DNA of 64,000 nt from CAYSPG01 sp964432885 (GTDB lineage Bacteria > Bacteroidota > Bacteroidia > AKYH767-A > OLB10), in the NCBI GenBank assembly GCA_964432885.1, contig CAYSPG010000001.1, forward strand, positions 503,687 to 567,686. Direction: 5' to 3'. Below, in pieces: positions 48,808-56,576 of this stretch (position 1 is its first letter; every line of letters begins with the position of its first letter). A model generated the notes under the pieces. The model ran no database searches, was not told where the DNA came from, and worked only from the letters and a program-made list of their open reading frames with translations. Position numbers and translations under genes: made by a program.

Positions 48808-48812
48808 GCCAA

Positions 48813-50603
48813 TTAAACGGGTTGATTTTGCGAAGCCCTTTGCTCAAAATTTATGCTGGCATAAAGCCCCTTTTTTTCCATCAACGATTGGTGTGTACCT
48901 TCTTCAACCAACTGGCCCTGATGCAAGACAAAAATTCTGTTGGCATACTTAACCGATGATATGCGGTGACCTAAAATTATGGTGGTGCGATTGCTAAAAT
49001 AAGCCGACATGTTTTGCATAATTTTTTCTTCAGTATGTGTGTCAACAGCGCTTAGGCAGTCGTCAAGCAATAAAAGTTGTGGCTCTTTGATTAAGGCACG
49101 GGCAATAGACACTCGCTGTTTTTGTCCTCCACTTAATGATACACCACGTTCGCCCAGCATGGTTTCAAATCCATTTTTAAACGAAACAATATCCTCATAT
49201 ACATGAGCGGCTTTAGCAGCATCTTCAATTTTTTTATCAGTAGCTAAATCGTGCAAACCAAACGAAATATTGTTTTTGATAGAATCGGAAAAAAGCAATG
49301 CGTCCTGAGGAACATAACCCGTATGTGTACGTAAGTGCGACAATTTAATATTGTTGATTGGGATATTATTAATTTTTATTTGCCCCAGGGTACATTCAAT
49401 TAACCGAACAAGCAGGTTGGCAAGGGTTGTTTTTCCCGACCCGGTAGTGCCAAGTATAGCCAGCGTTTCACCTTTATGGATTGTAAAGTTAAGATTGTGC
49501 AAAGCATCGGAATTTTTCCCAGGATACCTGTAGCTTACATTGTTAAATGTAATATGCGAATTGATATTGGTTTCCTGAGGAGAAGATGAATCGACAATGG
49601 AAGGTTTTATGCAAAGAAATTCATTAATCCTGCGCTGTGAAGCATCGGCCCTTTGCATTAACGTAATTACCCATCCCAGCGAGCCAACAGGCCACATAAG
49701 CATGTTGACATAGATAATAAATTCGGCAACATTGCCATAAGAAATTTTATTGTTTAAAGCCAGGATGCCTCCATAATAAAGAATGGCCACAGAACTTAAT
49801 CCTACTAACAACAAAATACTTGGATAGAATAAGGCGTGTACTCGTGCCAAATCCATGCTTTGATTAAAATAATTTCTTGTATGGCGAGAAAATAATTTTT
49901 CGAAAAGGGCTTCTTTATTAAACGATTTAATTACTCTAACGCCTGCAAATGTTTCCTGCACTGTGGTGGATAAACTGCTTAAACTTTCCTGAACCTTTTC
50001 ACCTTTTTTGTTTATAATGCTTTGTACGTAGTAAATCATTATTACCATTACTGGCATTGGTGATAATACTATCAATGTAAGCGAAATGTTTATTTTAATC
50101 ATGGCAATAAAAATTAATATTACCATTACTATTATATTTATAGTGTACATAACAGCTGGACCTGTGTACATGCGCACACGGCTAACATCTTCGCTAATGC
50201 GATTCATTAAATCGCCTGTGCTATTGGATGCATAAAAGTTCACATCAAGTTGCTGGTAATGCTTATAAATTTGATTTTTTTGGTCGTACTCGATATTACG
50301 TGACATTACAATAATAGTTTGACGCATAAAAAACATAAAAACGCCTCTTACCAGCACTACAGCAAAAATGGTTAATGAAAGCCAAAAAATTTTATTGATT
50401 ACCCCACCGTAAAAAACATCCAGATCAGAGTTAGGTAGATAATCAAATACTTTTTTTTGAGCCATAACATAATCAACAGCTTGACGCGTAATTTGTGCTG
50501 GAAACAGGCTAAACCAGTTTGCGAGCGAAACAAACACAATACCTGTAAAAAGCCGCCAACGGTACTTGTAAAAAAAACTATTTAGCGACCTTAAAGATGA
50601 CAT
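48813..50603 (-). CDS. ABC transporter, fused membrane and ATPase domains (MsbA/LmrA-like exporter)
   Basis: 596-residue half-transporter. Six transmembrane segments lie in residues 15-320 (type IV exporter fold). The nucleotide-binding domain has LGTTGSGKTTLANLL (Walker A), TGYVPQDALLFSDS (Q loop), VSLSGGQKQRVSIARAL (signature), LLLLDDCLSAVD (Walker B; Asp-Asp-Cys in place of the usual Asp-Glu) and LGHRISS (H loop). In Walker B the catalytic carboxylate after LLLLD is Asp, a substitution tolerated in some exporter halves but often linked to low ATPase activity or heterodimers. The substrate could be lipid or drug. It has its own promoter at 50633. Confidence 0.92.
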   Translation of the reverse strand: MSSLRSLNSFFYKYRWRLFTGIVFVSLANWFSLFPAQITRQAVDYVMAQKKVFDYLPNSDLDVFYGGVINKIFWLSLTIFAVVLVRGVFMFFMRQTIIVMSRNIEYDQKNQIYKHYQQLDVNFYASNSTGDLMNRISEDVSRVRMYTGPAVMYTINIIVMVILIFIAMIKINISLTLIVLSPMPVMVIMIYYVQSIINKKGEKVQESLSSLSTTVQETFAGVRVIKSFNKEALFEKLFSRHTRNYFNQSMDLARVHALFYPSILLLVGLSSVAILYYGGILALNNKISYGNVAEFIIYVNMLMWPVGSLGWVITLMQRADASQRRINEFLCIKPSIVDSSSPQETNINSHITFNNVSYRYPGKNSDALHNLNFTIHKGETLAILGTTGSGKTTLANLLVRLIECTLGQIKINNIPINNIKLSHLRTHTGYVPQDALLFSDSIKNNISFGLHDLATDKKIEDAAKAAHVYEDIVSFKNGFETMLGERGVSLSGGQKQRVSIARALIKEPQLLLLDDCLSAVDTHTEEKIMQNMSAYFSNRTTIILGHRISSVKYANRIFVLHQGQLVEEGTHQSLMEKKGLYASINFEQRASQNQPV

Positions 50604-50632
50604 AATGAAAAGTGTGACTGATAAGAGTGATG

Positions 50633-50640
50633 CAAACTTA
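50633..50640 (-). promoter_or_regulatory. -7 promoter element of the ABC transporter
   Basis: On the minus strand TAAGTTTG matches TAnnTTTG and ends 29 nt before the ATG at 50603. Confidence 0.45.
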
Positions 50641-50671
50641 TGAATAGGCTTTGGACAATCAGATATTGGAA

Positions 50672-50706
50672 AAAAATAAAACCGGCAACCTATTTTGGTT
50701 GCCGGT
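50672..50706 (-). terminator. Minus-strand rho-independent terminator without an obvious gene
   Basis: Perfect 10-bp stem ACCGGCAACC / GGTTGCCGGT, 6-nt loop, followed on the minus strand by TTTATTTTTTT. The nearest minus-strand gene upstream is yebC, ending 559 bp away. Confidence 0.75.
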
Positions 50707-51054
50707 GAAGATATAGAGAGTTATTATGCACTAATTTGTTTAATCAGGGCAACTTACAAATTGCCTATTTTAATTTAAGTTGGTGTTTTTACCTGTTTTT
50801 CTTAGCTGTACCAACTTACGGGCTGTACATTTTTGCTAAGAGATTTGATGGTTACTTTCTGTTTTTAGGAGAATATTATTTGATTGATGCTGTAAATATT
50901 CAAACAGTTTTACGAAAAATGCAAATAGAAATGAGTAACCTGCAATAAACTTAATGTAACTGGTATAAAACGGCAGGTAATTGGCTACCTATTTTTACAA
51001 TGCCGACACGAAACTTTTAACTTATAACCCAAGTATAACAGGCAGTAACTACTT

Positions 51055-51219
51055 ATGCATTTAATAGACATAATACTAATTTCGGGGGCAGTGCTTTGTT
51101 TTGCCTGTGCATTTATAATTGCATCCAGACCCATAAAAAAAATGACCTCAAAAATTAATGAACGGAAATTATGGAATTCGCAATTGCCAAAAGAAAACAA
51201 CAGTGTTAAAGTGCAGTAG
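51055..51219 (+). CDS. Small single-pass membrane protein (54 residues)
   Basis: Frame from ATG 51055 to TAG 51219. An N-terminal hydrophobic segment (LIDIILISGAVLCFACAFII, about residues 3-22) is followed by ASRPIKKM and a charged, polar tail ending NNSVKVQ. The positive residues after the segment predict the N-terminus outside and the tail in the cytoplasm. I do not recognise the family. An antisense open frame covers the same region, but its composition is less protein-like. No clear promoter or ribosome site, so this is a candidate. Confidence 0.5.
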   Translation: MHLIDIILISGAVLCFACAFIIASRPIKKMTSKINERKLWNSQLPKENNSVKVQ

Positions 51220-51264
51220 CACTTCTTTTCGGGGGCGAAAAAATTTACAAACTAAAATTTACAA

Positions 51265-51972
51265 TCACTTCATATTGTGAAAAACGCTTTGTACATCATC
51301 ATCTTCTTCAAGCCTGTCAAGTAATGCTTGTACTTTTGACTCTTGTTCAGTGGTAAGTTCGACAGAGTTGGCTGGAATACGGGTAAGTTCACTGCTAATC
51401 ACTTCAATTTTTCTGTCTTCAAGTGCTTTGTTCATTGCTCCAAAATCTTCAAACGAGGAATAGATATAAGCATTACCGTCCTCTTCCCATATCTCCTGTA
51501 GCCCAAAATCAATAAGTTCAAGCTCCAGGTTTTCAAGGTCATGGCCTGCCGAAATAAACTTAAACAATCCCTTTCTTTCAAACATAAAACTTACTGATCC
51601 TGAGTTGCCAAGAGATCCTTCTTCGCGATTAAAATGCATTCGGATATTTGCTACAGTACGTGTAGGGTTATCGGTTGCGGTTTCTACCAAAACAGCTACT
51701 CCATGAGGGGCATATCCTTCATAAATTATTTCTTCAAAATCCTTCATGTCTTTGCTCGAAGCTCTTTTAATAGCAGCTTCTACTCTATCCTTTGGCATAT
51801 TAAGGCCTTTTGCATTTTGCATTACTTGCCTAAGGCGTGGATTGTTTGCAGGATCGGGGCCACCAGCTTTTACTGCAATAGCAATATCTTTACCTACGCG
51901 CGTAAACGCCTTTGCCATTTTAGCATAACGCGCAAACATTTTGTGTTTTCTTTTTTCAAATACTCGTCCCAT
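51265..51972 (-). CDS. yebC: YebC/PmpR-family protein
   Basis: 235 residues, full length. Seen: the N-terminal MGRVFEKRKHKMFARYAKMAKAFTRVGKDI block (here FEKRKHKMFAR in place of the common SKWANIKHRK), NPRLRQVMQNAKGLNMPKDRVEAAIKRA, and the YEGYAPHGVAVLVETATDNPTRTVANIR core. An acidic C-terminus (LEEDDDVQSVFHNM) is typical. YebC proteins are described as DNA-binding regulators and, more recently, as ribosome-associated factors for difficult proline-rich translation. The -7 element ends 4 nt before the ATG, so the mRNA is probably leaderless. Confidence 0.93.
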   Translation of the reverse strand: MGRVFEKRKHKMFARYAKMAKAFTRVGKDIAIAVKAGGPDPANNPRLRQVMQNAKGLNMPKDRVEAAIKRASSKDMKDFEEIIYEGYAPHGVAVLVETATDNPTRTVANIRMHFNREEGSLGNSGSVSFMFERKGLFKFISAGHDLENLELELIDFGLQEIWEEDGNAYIYSSFEDFGAMNKALEDRKIEVISSELTRIPANSVELTTEQESKVQALLDRLEEDDDVQSVFHNMK

Positions 51973-51976
51973 GCTG

Positions 51977-51984
51977 CAAAAATA
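51977..51984 (-). promoter_or_regulatory. -7 promoter element of yebC (leaderless)
   Basis: On the minus strand TATTTTTG matches TAnnTTTG. The ATG begins 5 nt after it, about where transcription should start. Confidence 0.55.
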
Positions 51985-52013
51985 AATTAAAGTTTACTTT
52001 TTAAAATTTAATG

Positions 52014-52047
52014 GCAAAAAAAAACAGGCAGATAAGTTCTGCCTGTT
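52014..52047 (-). terminator. Rho-independent terminator after the 67-residue gene
   Basis: Perfect 10-bp stem AACAGGCAGA / TCTGCCTGTT, 5-nt loop, then a run of 9 T on the minus strand. It separates the 67-residue gene from yebC. Confidence 0.88.
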
Positions 52048-52067
52048 AGCTTATATGTAAATACTAT

Positions 52068-52271
52068 TTATAAAAATTTTTCGATATTTGATTTTTCGTT
52101 AACCGCTGTTTTCTGAGCTGTAATGCTTGCAGCTTTAGCTGCTTGCTGCTCTTCGTAAAACCTTAGCTCGTTAAACTCATCGGTGCCAATAACCTTTGAA
52201 AGATTACTTAGTAATGCTCCTATCTTTTGGATGCCTGCAATTTCGGCTTGGGTTAATGATATAGCTGCCAT
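52068..52271 (-). CDS. Small helical protein of unknown function (67 residues)
   Basis: The frame begins MAAISLTQAEIAGIQKIGALL and continues through FNELRFYEEQQAAKAASITAQ to IEKFL. It is amphipathic and Ala/Gln/Glu-rich, probably two helices or a short coiled coil, with no cysteine or membrane segment. I do not recognise the family. It looks real because it has its own promoter element 45 nt upstream and a strong terminator 20 bp after the stop, so it forms a complete single-gene unit. It lies beside the DUF3276 gene on the same strand. Confidence 0.72.
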   Translation of the reverse strand: MAAISLTQAEIAGIQKIGALLSNLSKVIGTDEFNELRFYEEQQAAKAASITAQKTAVNEKSNIEKFL

Positions 52272-52315
52272 GTGATTTAAATTTTAGCCAATATTAATTA
52301 ATATTACTGCAAATT

Positions 52316-52323
52316 CAAATTTA
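52316..52323 (-). promoter_or_regulatory. -7 promoter element of the 67-residue gene
   Basis: On the minus strand TAAATTTG matches TAnnTTTG, ending 44 nt before the ATG at 52271. Confidence 0.45.
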
Positions 52324-52375
52324 TTTGGTAAAAAGATACAAACAGGTTGTTAACCGCTTATAATGTTTTGTAAAG

Positions 52376-52726
52376 CTATGAGCCTGACTCATCAAACTTA
52401 ATATCGGTGTAAGGATTGGGGGCTTGCCCGTCATTCCTTTCTTCACGAACTGGGGGTGTATAAGGCTGTTCTTTTCTAATATGGTCTAATGCCTGATTAA
52501 GCCCGTCAACAAATTTTTCGAAATCTTCCTTATAAAGAAATATTTTGTGCTTCACGTAAAATGGTTTTTCTTCTTCGGGCTTAAACATAATTTTACTTTC
52601 TGTAATGGTAAGATAATACTCATTGGCACGAGTAGCCTTAACATCAAAAAAATAAGTTCGCTTGCCTGCTTTTACCGGCTTTGAAAATACCGGGTCACGC
52701 TGCATAAAATTCTCTGAATCGCTCAT
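52376..52726 (-). CDS. DUF3276 PUR-alpha-like DNA/RNA-binding protein
   Basis: 116 residues. Seen: FSKPVKAGKRTYFFDVKATRANEYYLTITESK, then KHKIFLYKEDFEKFVDGL and a disordered acidic/proline tail. The G-K-R-T-Y-F-F-D-V-K core and the beta-beta-beta-beta-alpha pattern match the bacterial PUR domain (DUF3276), whose Borrelia member binds DNA and RNA. It is common in Bacteroidota and probably a nucleoid- or RNA-associated regulator. One PUR repeat is present, so it likely acts as a dimer. It has its own promoter at 52752. Confidence 0.88.
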   Translation of the reverse strand: MSDSENFMQRDPVFSKPVKAGKRTYFFDVKATRANEYYLTITESKIMFKPEEEKPFYVKHKIFLYKEDFEKFVDGLNQALDHIRKEQPYTPPVREERNDGQAPNPYTDIKFDESGS

Positions 52727-52751
52727 AAATTGTTTTTCAAGATTATGTGGT

Positions 52752-52759
52752 CAAAAATA
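52752..52759 (-). promoter_or_regulatory. -7 promoter element of the DUF3276 gene
   Basis: On the minus strand TATTTTTG matches TAnnTTTG, ending 25 nt before the ATG at 52726. Confidence 0.5.
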
Positions 52760-52860
52760 AAAAAATCCTGATAAAAAAACTTTTGATGTTTTTTAGCAAT
52801 TACTAACCATAGCCGGTTTATAAGTACATAAACTGTTAGCAGTAAAAAATCATTAATCAA

Positions 52861-52868
52861 TAATTTTG
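52861..52868 (+). promoter_or_regulatory. -7 promoter element of the SAM-hydrolase-family gene
   Basis: TAATTTTG matches TAnnTTTG and ends 23 nt before the ATG at 52892. Confidence 0.5.
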
Positions 52869-52891
52869 GCCTTTTAAAAAAGCGCGTTTAA

Positions 52892-53665
52892 ATGCCTGTA
52901 ATTACACTTACTACCGATTGGAAAACATGCGACCACTATGTTGCGGCATTTAAAGGTGGATTGCTTAGCACTAATCCTGCAATTAATATTATTGACATTA
53001 GCCATGCAGTGGCATCTTTTGACAGTATGCAGGCGGCATTTATTTTTAAAAACTGTTACCGTTTTTTTCCTGCAGGAAGTCTTCATCTGATTTCGGTAGG
53101 TTCATTGGCTTCGCAAAATTCGGGATGGCTGGCTATCGAGGACGATAGCAGTTTTATAATTTGCCGAAACGATGGCTTTTTTACACTGGTAACAGGCAGG
53201 CAGCCACATAAAGCGGTTTTAATTTCGGGGTCAGAAACGATTACGGTTGCCAACGAAAGAAATTTTTTGCTCACAGCCATCAGCACCATACTTACTGATA
53301 ACTGCATTGATAAACTTGGTGAAAAGGTGCTAAAGATTGAAGAAAAACAATTGCTTAATCCAACGTTGGAAGAAAATTTAATACGAGGTACTGTAGTTTA
53401 TATAGATGCTTTTGGAAACGGAATTACCAATATATCAAAAGCACTTTTTGAAAGTGAAAAAAAAGGAAGATCCATTGAAATTGATTTTCCTAAAAAAGAT
53501 GTTGTTATAACACGCATAAGCAATCATTACAGGGATGCCGGGCGCGGACAGTTGTTGGTACTTTTTAACTCATCAGGTTTTTTAGAAATTGCGCAAAACC
53601 AAGGTGATGCTGCCGGCCTTTTTGGTCTTGAGTATGGCGATCAGTTAAGAATAATGTTTAAATAA
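52892..53665 (+). CDS. DUF62 SAM hydrolase/fluorinase-family protein with altered active-site motifs
   Basis: 257 residues in two domains. Seen: ITLTTDW near residue 4-10, DHYVAAFKGGLL, INIIDISHAV, then the C-terminal domain from about 165 with GTVVYIDAFGNGITNIS, the family's second signature. Family members hydrolyse S-adenosylmethionine to adenosine and methionine, or add halide. The usual DPGVG motif after the H-x-x-V strand is replaced by VGSLASQ (about 69-75), and the PDNG motif by CRNDG (91-95). The catalytic Asp that activates water is therefore not at its expected place. Activity may be changed, or this may be the Bacteroidota version. It is followed after 17 bp by a YgiN-like gene. 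Confidence 0.85.
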   Translation: MPVITLTTDWKTCDHYVAAFKGGLLSTNPAINIIDISHAVASFDSMQAAFIFKNCYRFFPAGSLHLISVGSLASQNSGWLAIEDDSSFIICRNDGFFTLVTGRQPHKAVLISGSETITVANERNFLLTAISTILTDNCIDKLGEKVLKIEEKQLLNPTLEENLIRGTVVYIDAFGNGITNISKALFESEKKGRSIEIDFPKKDVVITRISNHYRDAGRGQLLVLFNSSGFLEIAQNQGDAAGLFGLEYGDQLRIMFK

Positions 53666-53682
53666 TATTTTTTTTAAAGGTT

Positions 53683-53970
53683 TTGATAACACGCATTGTT
53701 TTTTTACCGCTGAAGAAGGAAAAGGTGATTGAGTTTACCTTGTTATTTAACAATATAAAAGCTGGAATAATAGACTTTAAAGGATGCACTCATCTTAAAC
53801 TGCTTAGCGATATTAGCAACCCCTGCAATTTTTACACTTACAGTATTTGGGAAACTGAAGATGATTTGAACCATTACCGCAAGTCAGATTTTTTTTTAAA
53901 TACGTGGATTAAGGCTAAACAATGTCTTAGGGAAAAACCTATGGCCTGGAGTTTAACCACGATTGCATGA
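53683..53970 (+). CDS. Putative antibiotic-biosynthesis-type monooxygenase (ABM/YgiN fold)
   Basis: 95 residues. The pattern is that of the dimeric ferredoxin-like ABM fold: ITRIVFLPL strand, EKVIEFTLLFNNIK helix, CNFYTYSIWETEDDLNHYRKSDFF (the conserved W-x-x-x-x-x-L-x-x-Y/H region), and a final strand. The best start is TTG at 53683 preceded by AAAGG; no ATG is available near the N-terminus. Family members act as quinol or small-aromatic monooxygenases, but many have no known role. It is co-transcribed with the DUF62 gene by spacing. Confidence 0.75.
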   Translation: MITRIVFLPLKKEKVIEFTLLFNNIKAGIIDFKGCTHLKLLSDISNPCNFYTYSIWETEDDLNHYRKSDFFLNTWIKAKQCLREKPMAWSLTTIA

Positions 53971-54019
53971 ACTATGAATAAAAAACAAAAAATATTTTCG
54001 GGCTCAGGCAACGAAATGA

Positions 54020-54027
54020 TATTTTTG
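54020..54027 (+). promoter_or_regulatory. -7 promoter element of the gldF operon
   Basis: TATTTTTG matches TAnnTTTG; it ends 70 nt before the GTG start at 54098. Confidence 0.45.
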
Positions 54028-54097
54028 GCAGTCTTATGTATTATTAACAAATGCGTTTGCCTTTAGGCTCACATGAATCTTATCCATAACCAAACCA

Positions 54098-54832
54098 GTG
54101 CTATCGTTACTAAAAAAAGAAGTCAATAGTTTTCTTAACTCATTTATAGGCTACATCACCATTGTGGTTTTTTTAATTACAATTGGTTTGTTTCTATGGA
54201 TATTTGCAGGAAGCGATTTTAATATTGCCGAGGCCGGTTATGCCAACATTGATAGTTTGTTTACAATTACACCTTGGGTGTATATGTTTTTAATACCGGC
54301 CATAACAATGCGCTTGTTTGCAGAAGAAAAAAAATCAGGAACCATAGAAATATTATTGACACGGCCAATTACCGAAATGCAAATCGTTTTTGCAAAATAC
54401 TTTACCGGTGTTATATTAGTTTTAATTTCATTGTTGCCAACACTATTATTTTTTTATACCGTGTATGAGTATGCTGTGCCAAGAGGGAATGTTGATGTTG
54501 GAGGTATTTGGGGAAGTTATATTGGATTATTTTTTCTTGCTGCAGGCTTTGTTGCAATAGGAGTTTTTTCATCAAGTTTAACCGATAACCAGGTGGTGGC
54601 TTTTATAATAGCCATGTTTTTATGTCTTATCAGTTATACTGGCTTTCAGGCATTGTCTGATATTTTACCTGTTGGCACTATGTCTAACTTAATTTATAAA
54701 CTAGGCATTGTGGCTCATTATAACTCAATGAGCCGCGGTGTTATTGATACACGCGATGTTATTTACTTTATTAGCCTTGTTGCAGTATTTTTAGTATTAA
54801 CCAAACTGGTGCTTGAAAGTAGAAAGTGGTAA
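54098..54832 (+). CDS. gldF: Gliding motility ABC transporter permease GldF
   Basis: 244-residue inner-membrane permease (NosY/ABC-2 type) with six hydrophobic segments. MRLFAEEKKSGTIEILLTRPI is the hallmark cytoplasmic loop, which in this family sits between the second and third segments. In Flavobacterium, GldA-GldF-GldG forms an ABC transporter needed for gliding in some species. The best start is GTG 54098, as the ATG at 54073 is out of frame. It is followed after 3 bp by gldG and then by a DUF4340 gene, the usual order. No GldA ATPase gene lies in the window. Confidence 0.93.
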   Translation: MLSLLKKEVNSFLNSFIGYITIVVFLITIGLFLWIFAGSDFNIAEAGYANIDSLFTITPWVYMFLIPAITMRLFAEEKKSGTIEILLTRPITEMQIVFAKYFTGVILVLISLLPTLLFFYTVYEYAVPRGNVDVGGIWGSYIGLFFLAAGFVAIGVFSSSLTDNQVVAFIIAMFLCLISYTGFQALSDILPVGTMSNLIYKLGIVAHYNSMSRGVIDTRDVIYFISLVAVFLVLTKLVLESRKW

Positions 54833-54835
54833 AAT

Positions 54836-56530
54836 ATGTCACACAAAAAAAGTCTTAAATCTCAAAACATTATCCGATTTGTATTGCTGCTGGCTATAGT
54901 AGCATTGCTTAATGTGTTAACTTCATTTTTGTTTACACGCATTGATCTTACCACCGAAAAAAGATTTACACTTTCTCAGTCAACCAAAGAGCTTTTAAAA
55001 AACTTAAAAGATATAGTTTACATCAAAGTATATCTTGCCGGTGAAATGCCAGCCGGGTTTCAAAACCTGAGTACCGCAACACGCGATATGCTTAGCGAAA
55101 TGAAATCGTATGGCGGAAGTAATTTTGAGTTTGAATTTATTGACCCCTCGGCCTCACCTGATCAAAATCAACGCAACGAACTATATAATCAACTTGCCAA
55201 ACGAGGACTGCAGCCCACCAACATACAAGAGAAAACAAATGATGGCAGCGCTCAGCGCATTTTATTTCCTGGCGCTATTGTAAATTACCTGGCTAAGGAG
55301 CAACCTATGCAATTGTTAAAAGACAGAATTGGGGTAGCCCCGGCCGAAATGATTAACAATTCAATTCAAAACCTTGAATATGAAATTACAAATACCATAA
55401 AAAAAATTACCGATAAAATTCCACCAACTGTTGCCTTTGTAAAAGGACATGGTGAAATGCCGCCCCAAAACCTTGCTGATATTCAAAAGTCGTTAACAAC
55501 ATCGTATGACATTAAATTTGTAGAACTAAAAAATCAGCTTAAATCGCTAGATGGGATAAACTGTATTGTGGTAGCAAAACCCGACACATTTATTGATGAG
55601 AAAGACAAATTTATAATTGACCAGTTTATTATGCGTGGCGGTAAAGTGCTATGGCTAATTGATGCAATGCATGCAACCATGGATAGCCTTGCTAAGAAAA
55701 ACGAATTTGTCTCGGTACCTTATGATTTAAATATTGATGATATGCTGTTTAGATATGGCGTACGTATTAACCCATCTCTTGTAATGGATTTGCAATCGGT
55801 GCCAATACCTGTTTTAACAGGATATGTAGGTAACCGTCCTCAAAACTCGCTGCTGCCCTGGTACTTTTTCCCATTGGTAACTCCGGAATCAAAAAATGTA
55901 ATTGTAAATAATCTTAACGCTATTAAATTTGAATTTGCAAGCAGCCTTGATACCATTGCAAGCAAAGGAATTTCCAAAACAATTTTACTTACCTCATCGG
56001 CATATAGCAGGCAGATAGGTTCGCCTGCAGTGGTAAACCTTAACGTACTGCGCACCGAGCCGGATGAGCGGTTGTATAACCAGCCTAATATTCCGCTTGC
56101 CGTATTGCTTGAGGGCAAGTTTACAAGTAATTATGCCAACCGAATTCCTTCGCAGGTTGCCAACGATAGCATTATAGGTTTTCGCGAATCGGGGGTGAAT
56201 ACAAAAATGATTGTGGTAACCGATGGCGATGTTATCAAAAACGAATACCGCAAATCTGATAATTCTTTTATGCCTCTTGGGTTCGACAAATACACTGGGC
56301 AGTTTTTTGGCAACAAAAATTTTATCCTCAATTGCATTGATTATTTATGCGACAGCTCGGGTTTGATGGCTTTGCGAGCTAAGGAATTTAAGTTGCGCCT
56401 GTTAGACAAAAAAAGGTTTGAAGCGAACTTGTTTGGATTAAAACTATTAAATGTAGTTGGCCCAATTTTATTAATCATCCTGCTTGGATTAATTAAAACC
56501 ATTAATCGAAAAAATAAATTTGCACGATAG
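54836..56530 (+). CDS. gldG: Gliding motility ABC transporter component GldG
   Basis: 564 residues. One N-terminal membrane segment (about 15-35) followed by FTRIDLTTEKRFTLSQSTKELL, the typical opening of GldG; a large periplasmic domain with PPTVAFVKGHGEMP and GGKVLWLIDAM, related to the IFT52-like/DUF4350 fold; and a C-terminal membrane segment ending in KTINRKNKFAR. GldG works with the permease GldF and the ATPase GldA; its biochemical task is unknown. It starts 3 bp after gldF. Confidence 0.93.
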   Translation: MSHKKSLKSQNIIRFVLLLAIVALLNVLTSFLFTRIDLTTEKRFTLSQSTKELLKNLKDIVYIKVYLAGEMPAGFQNLSTATRDMLSEMKSYGGSNFEFEFIDPSASPDQNQRNELYNQLAKRGLQPTNIQEKTNDGSAQRILFPGAIVNYLAKEQPMQLLKDRIGVAPAEMINNSIQNLEYEITNTIKKITDKIPPTVAFVKGHGEMPPQNLADIQKSLTTSYDIKFVELKNQLKSLDGINCIVVAKPDTFIDEKDKFIIDQFIMRGGKVLWLIDAMHATMDSLAKKNEFVSVPYDLNIDDMLFRYGVRINPSLVMDLQSVPIPVLTGYVGNRPQNSLLPWYFFPLVTPESKNVIVNNLNAIKFEFASSLDTIASKGISKTILLTSSAYSRQIGSPAVVNLNVLRTEPDERLYNQPNIPLAVLLEGKFTSNYANRIPSQVANDSIIGFRESGVNTKMIVVTDGDVIKNEYRKSDNSFMPLGFDKYTGQFFGNKNFILNCIDYLCDSSGLMALRAKEFKLRLLDKKRFEANLFGLKLLNVVGPILLIILLGLIKTINRKNKFAR

Positions 56531-56576
56531 TTATTCTCCTGTTTTGCTAAAGCGATTTTACCATCCTCATTAAACA

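Larger units (their letters stand above)
50604..51054. other. Intergenic region with ABC-transporter promoter and a minus-strand hairpin
   Basis: 451 bp. It contains the promoter at 50633-50640 and the hairpin at 50672-50706. An open plus-strand stretch at 50736-50948 lacks a credible start and is not called. A weak AGGTA / TACCT hairpin followed by TATTTTT lies near 50971-50998. No tRNA or known structured RNA recognised. Confidence 0.5.

Noticed and set aside
50736..50948. Plus-strand 70-codon frame in the ABC-transporter upstream region
   Set aside because: No ATG or credible start at its beginning and no recognisable features; it looks like random open sequence.
50985..51200. Minus-strand 71-codon frame antisense to the 54-residue candidate
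   Set aside because: Its Cys/Ser/His-rich sequence looks less like a real protein than the plus-strand frame, and no minus-strand terminator or promoter is placed to serve it.
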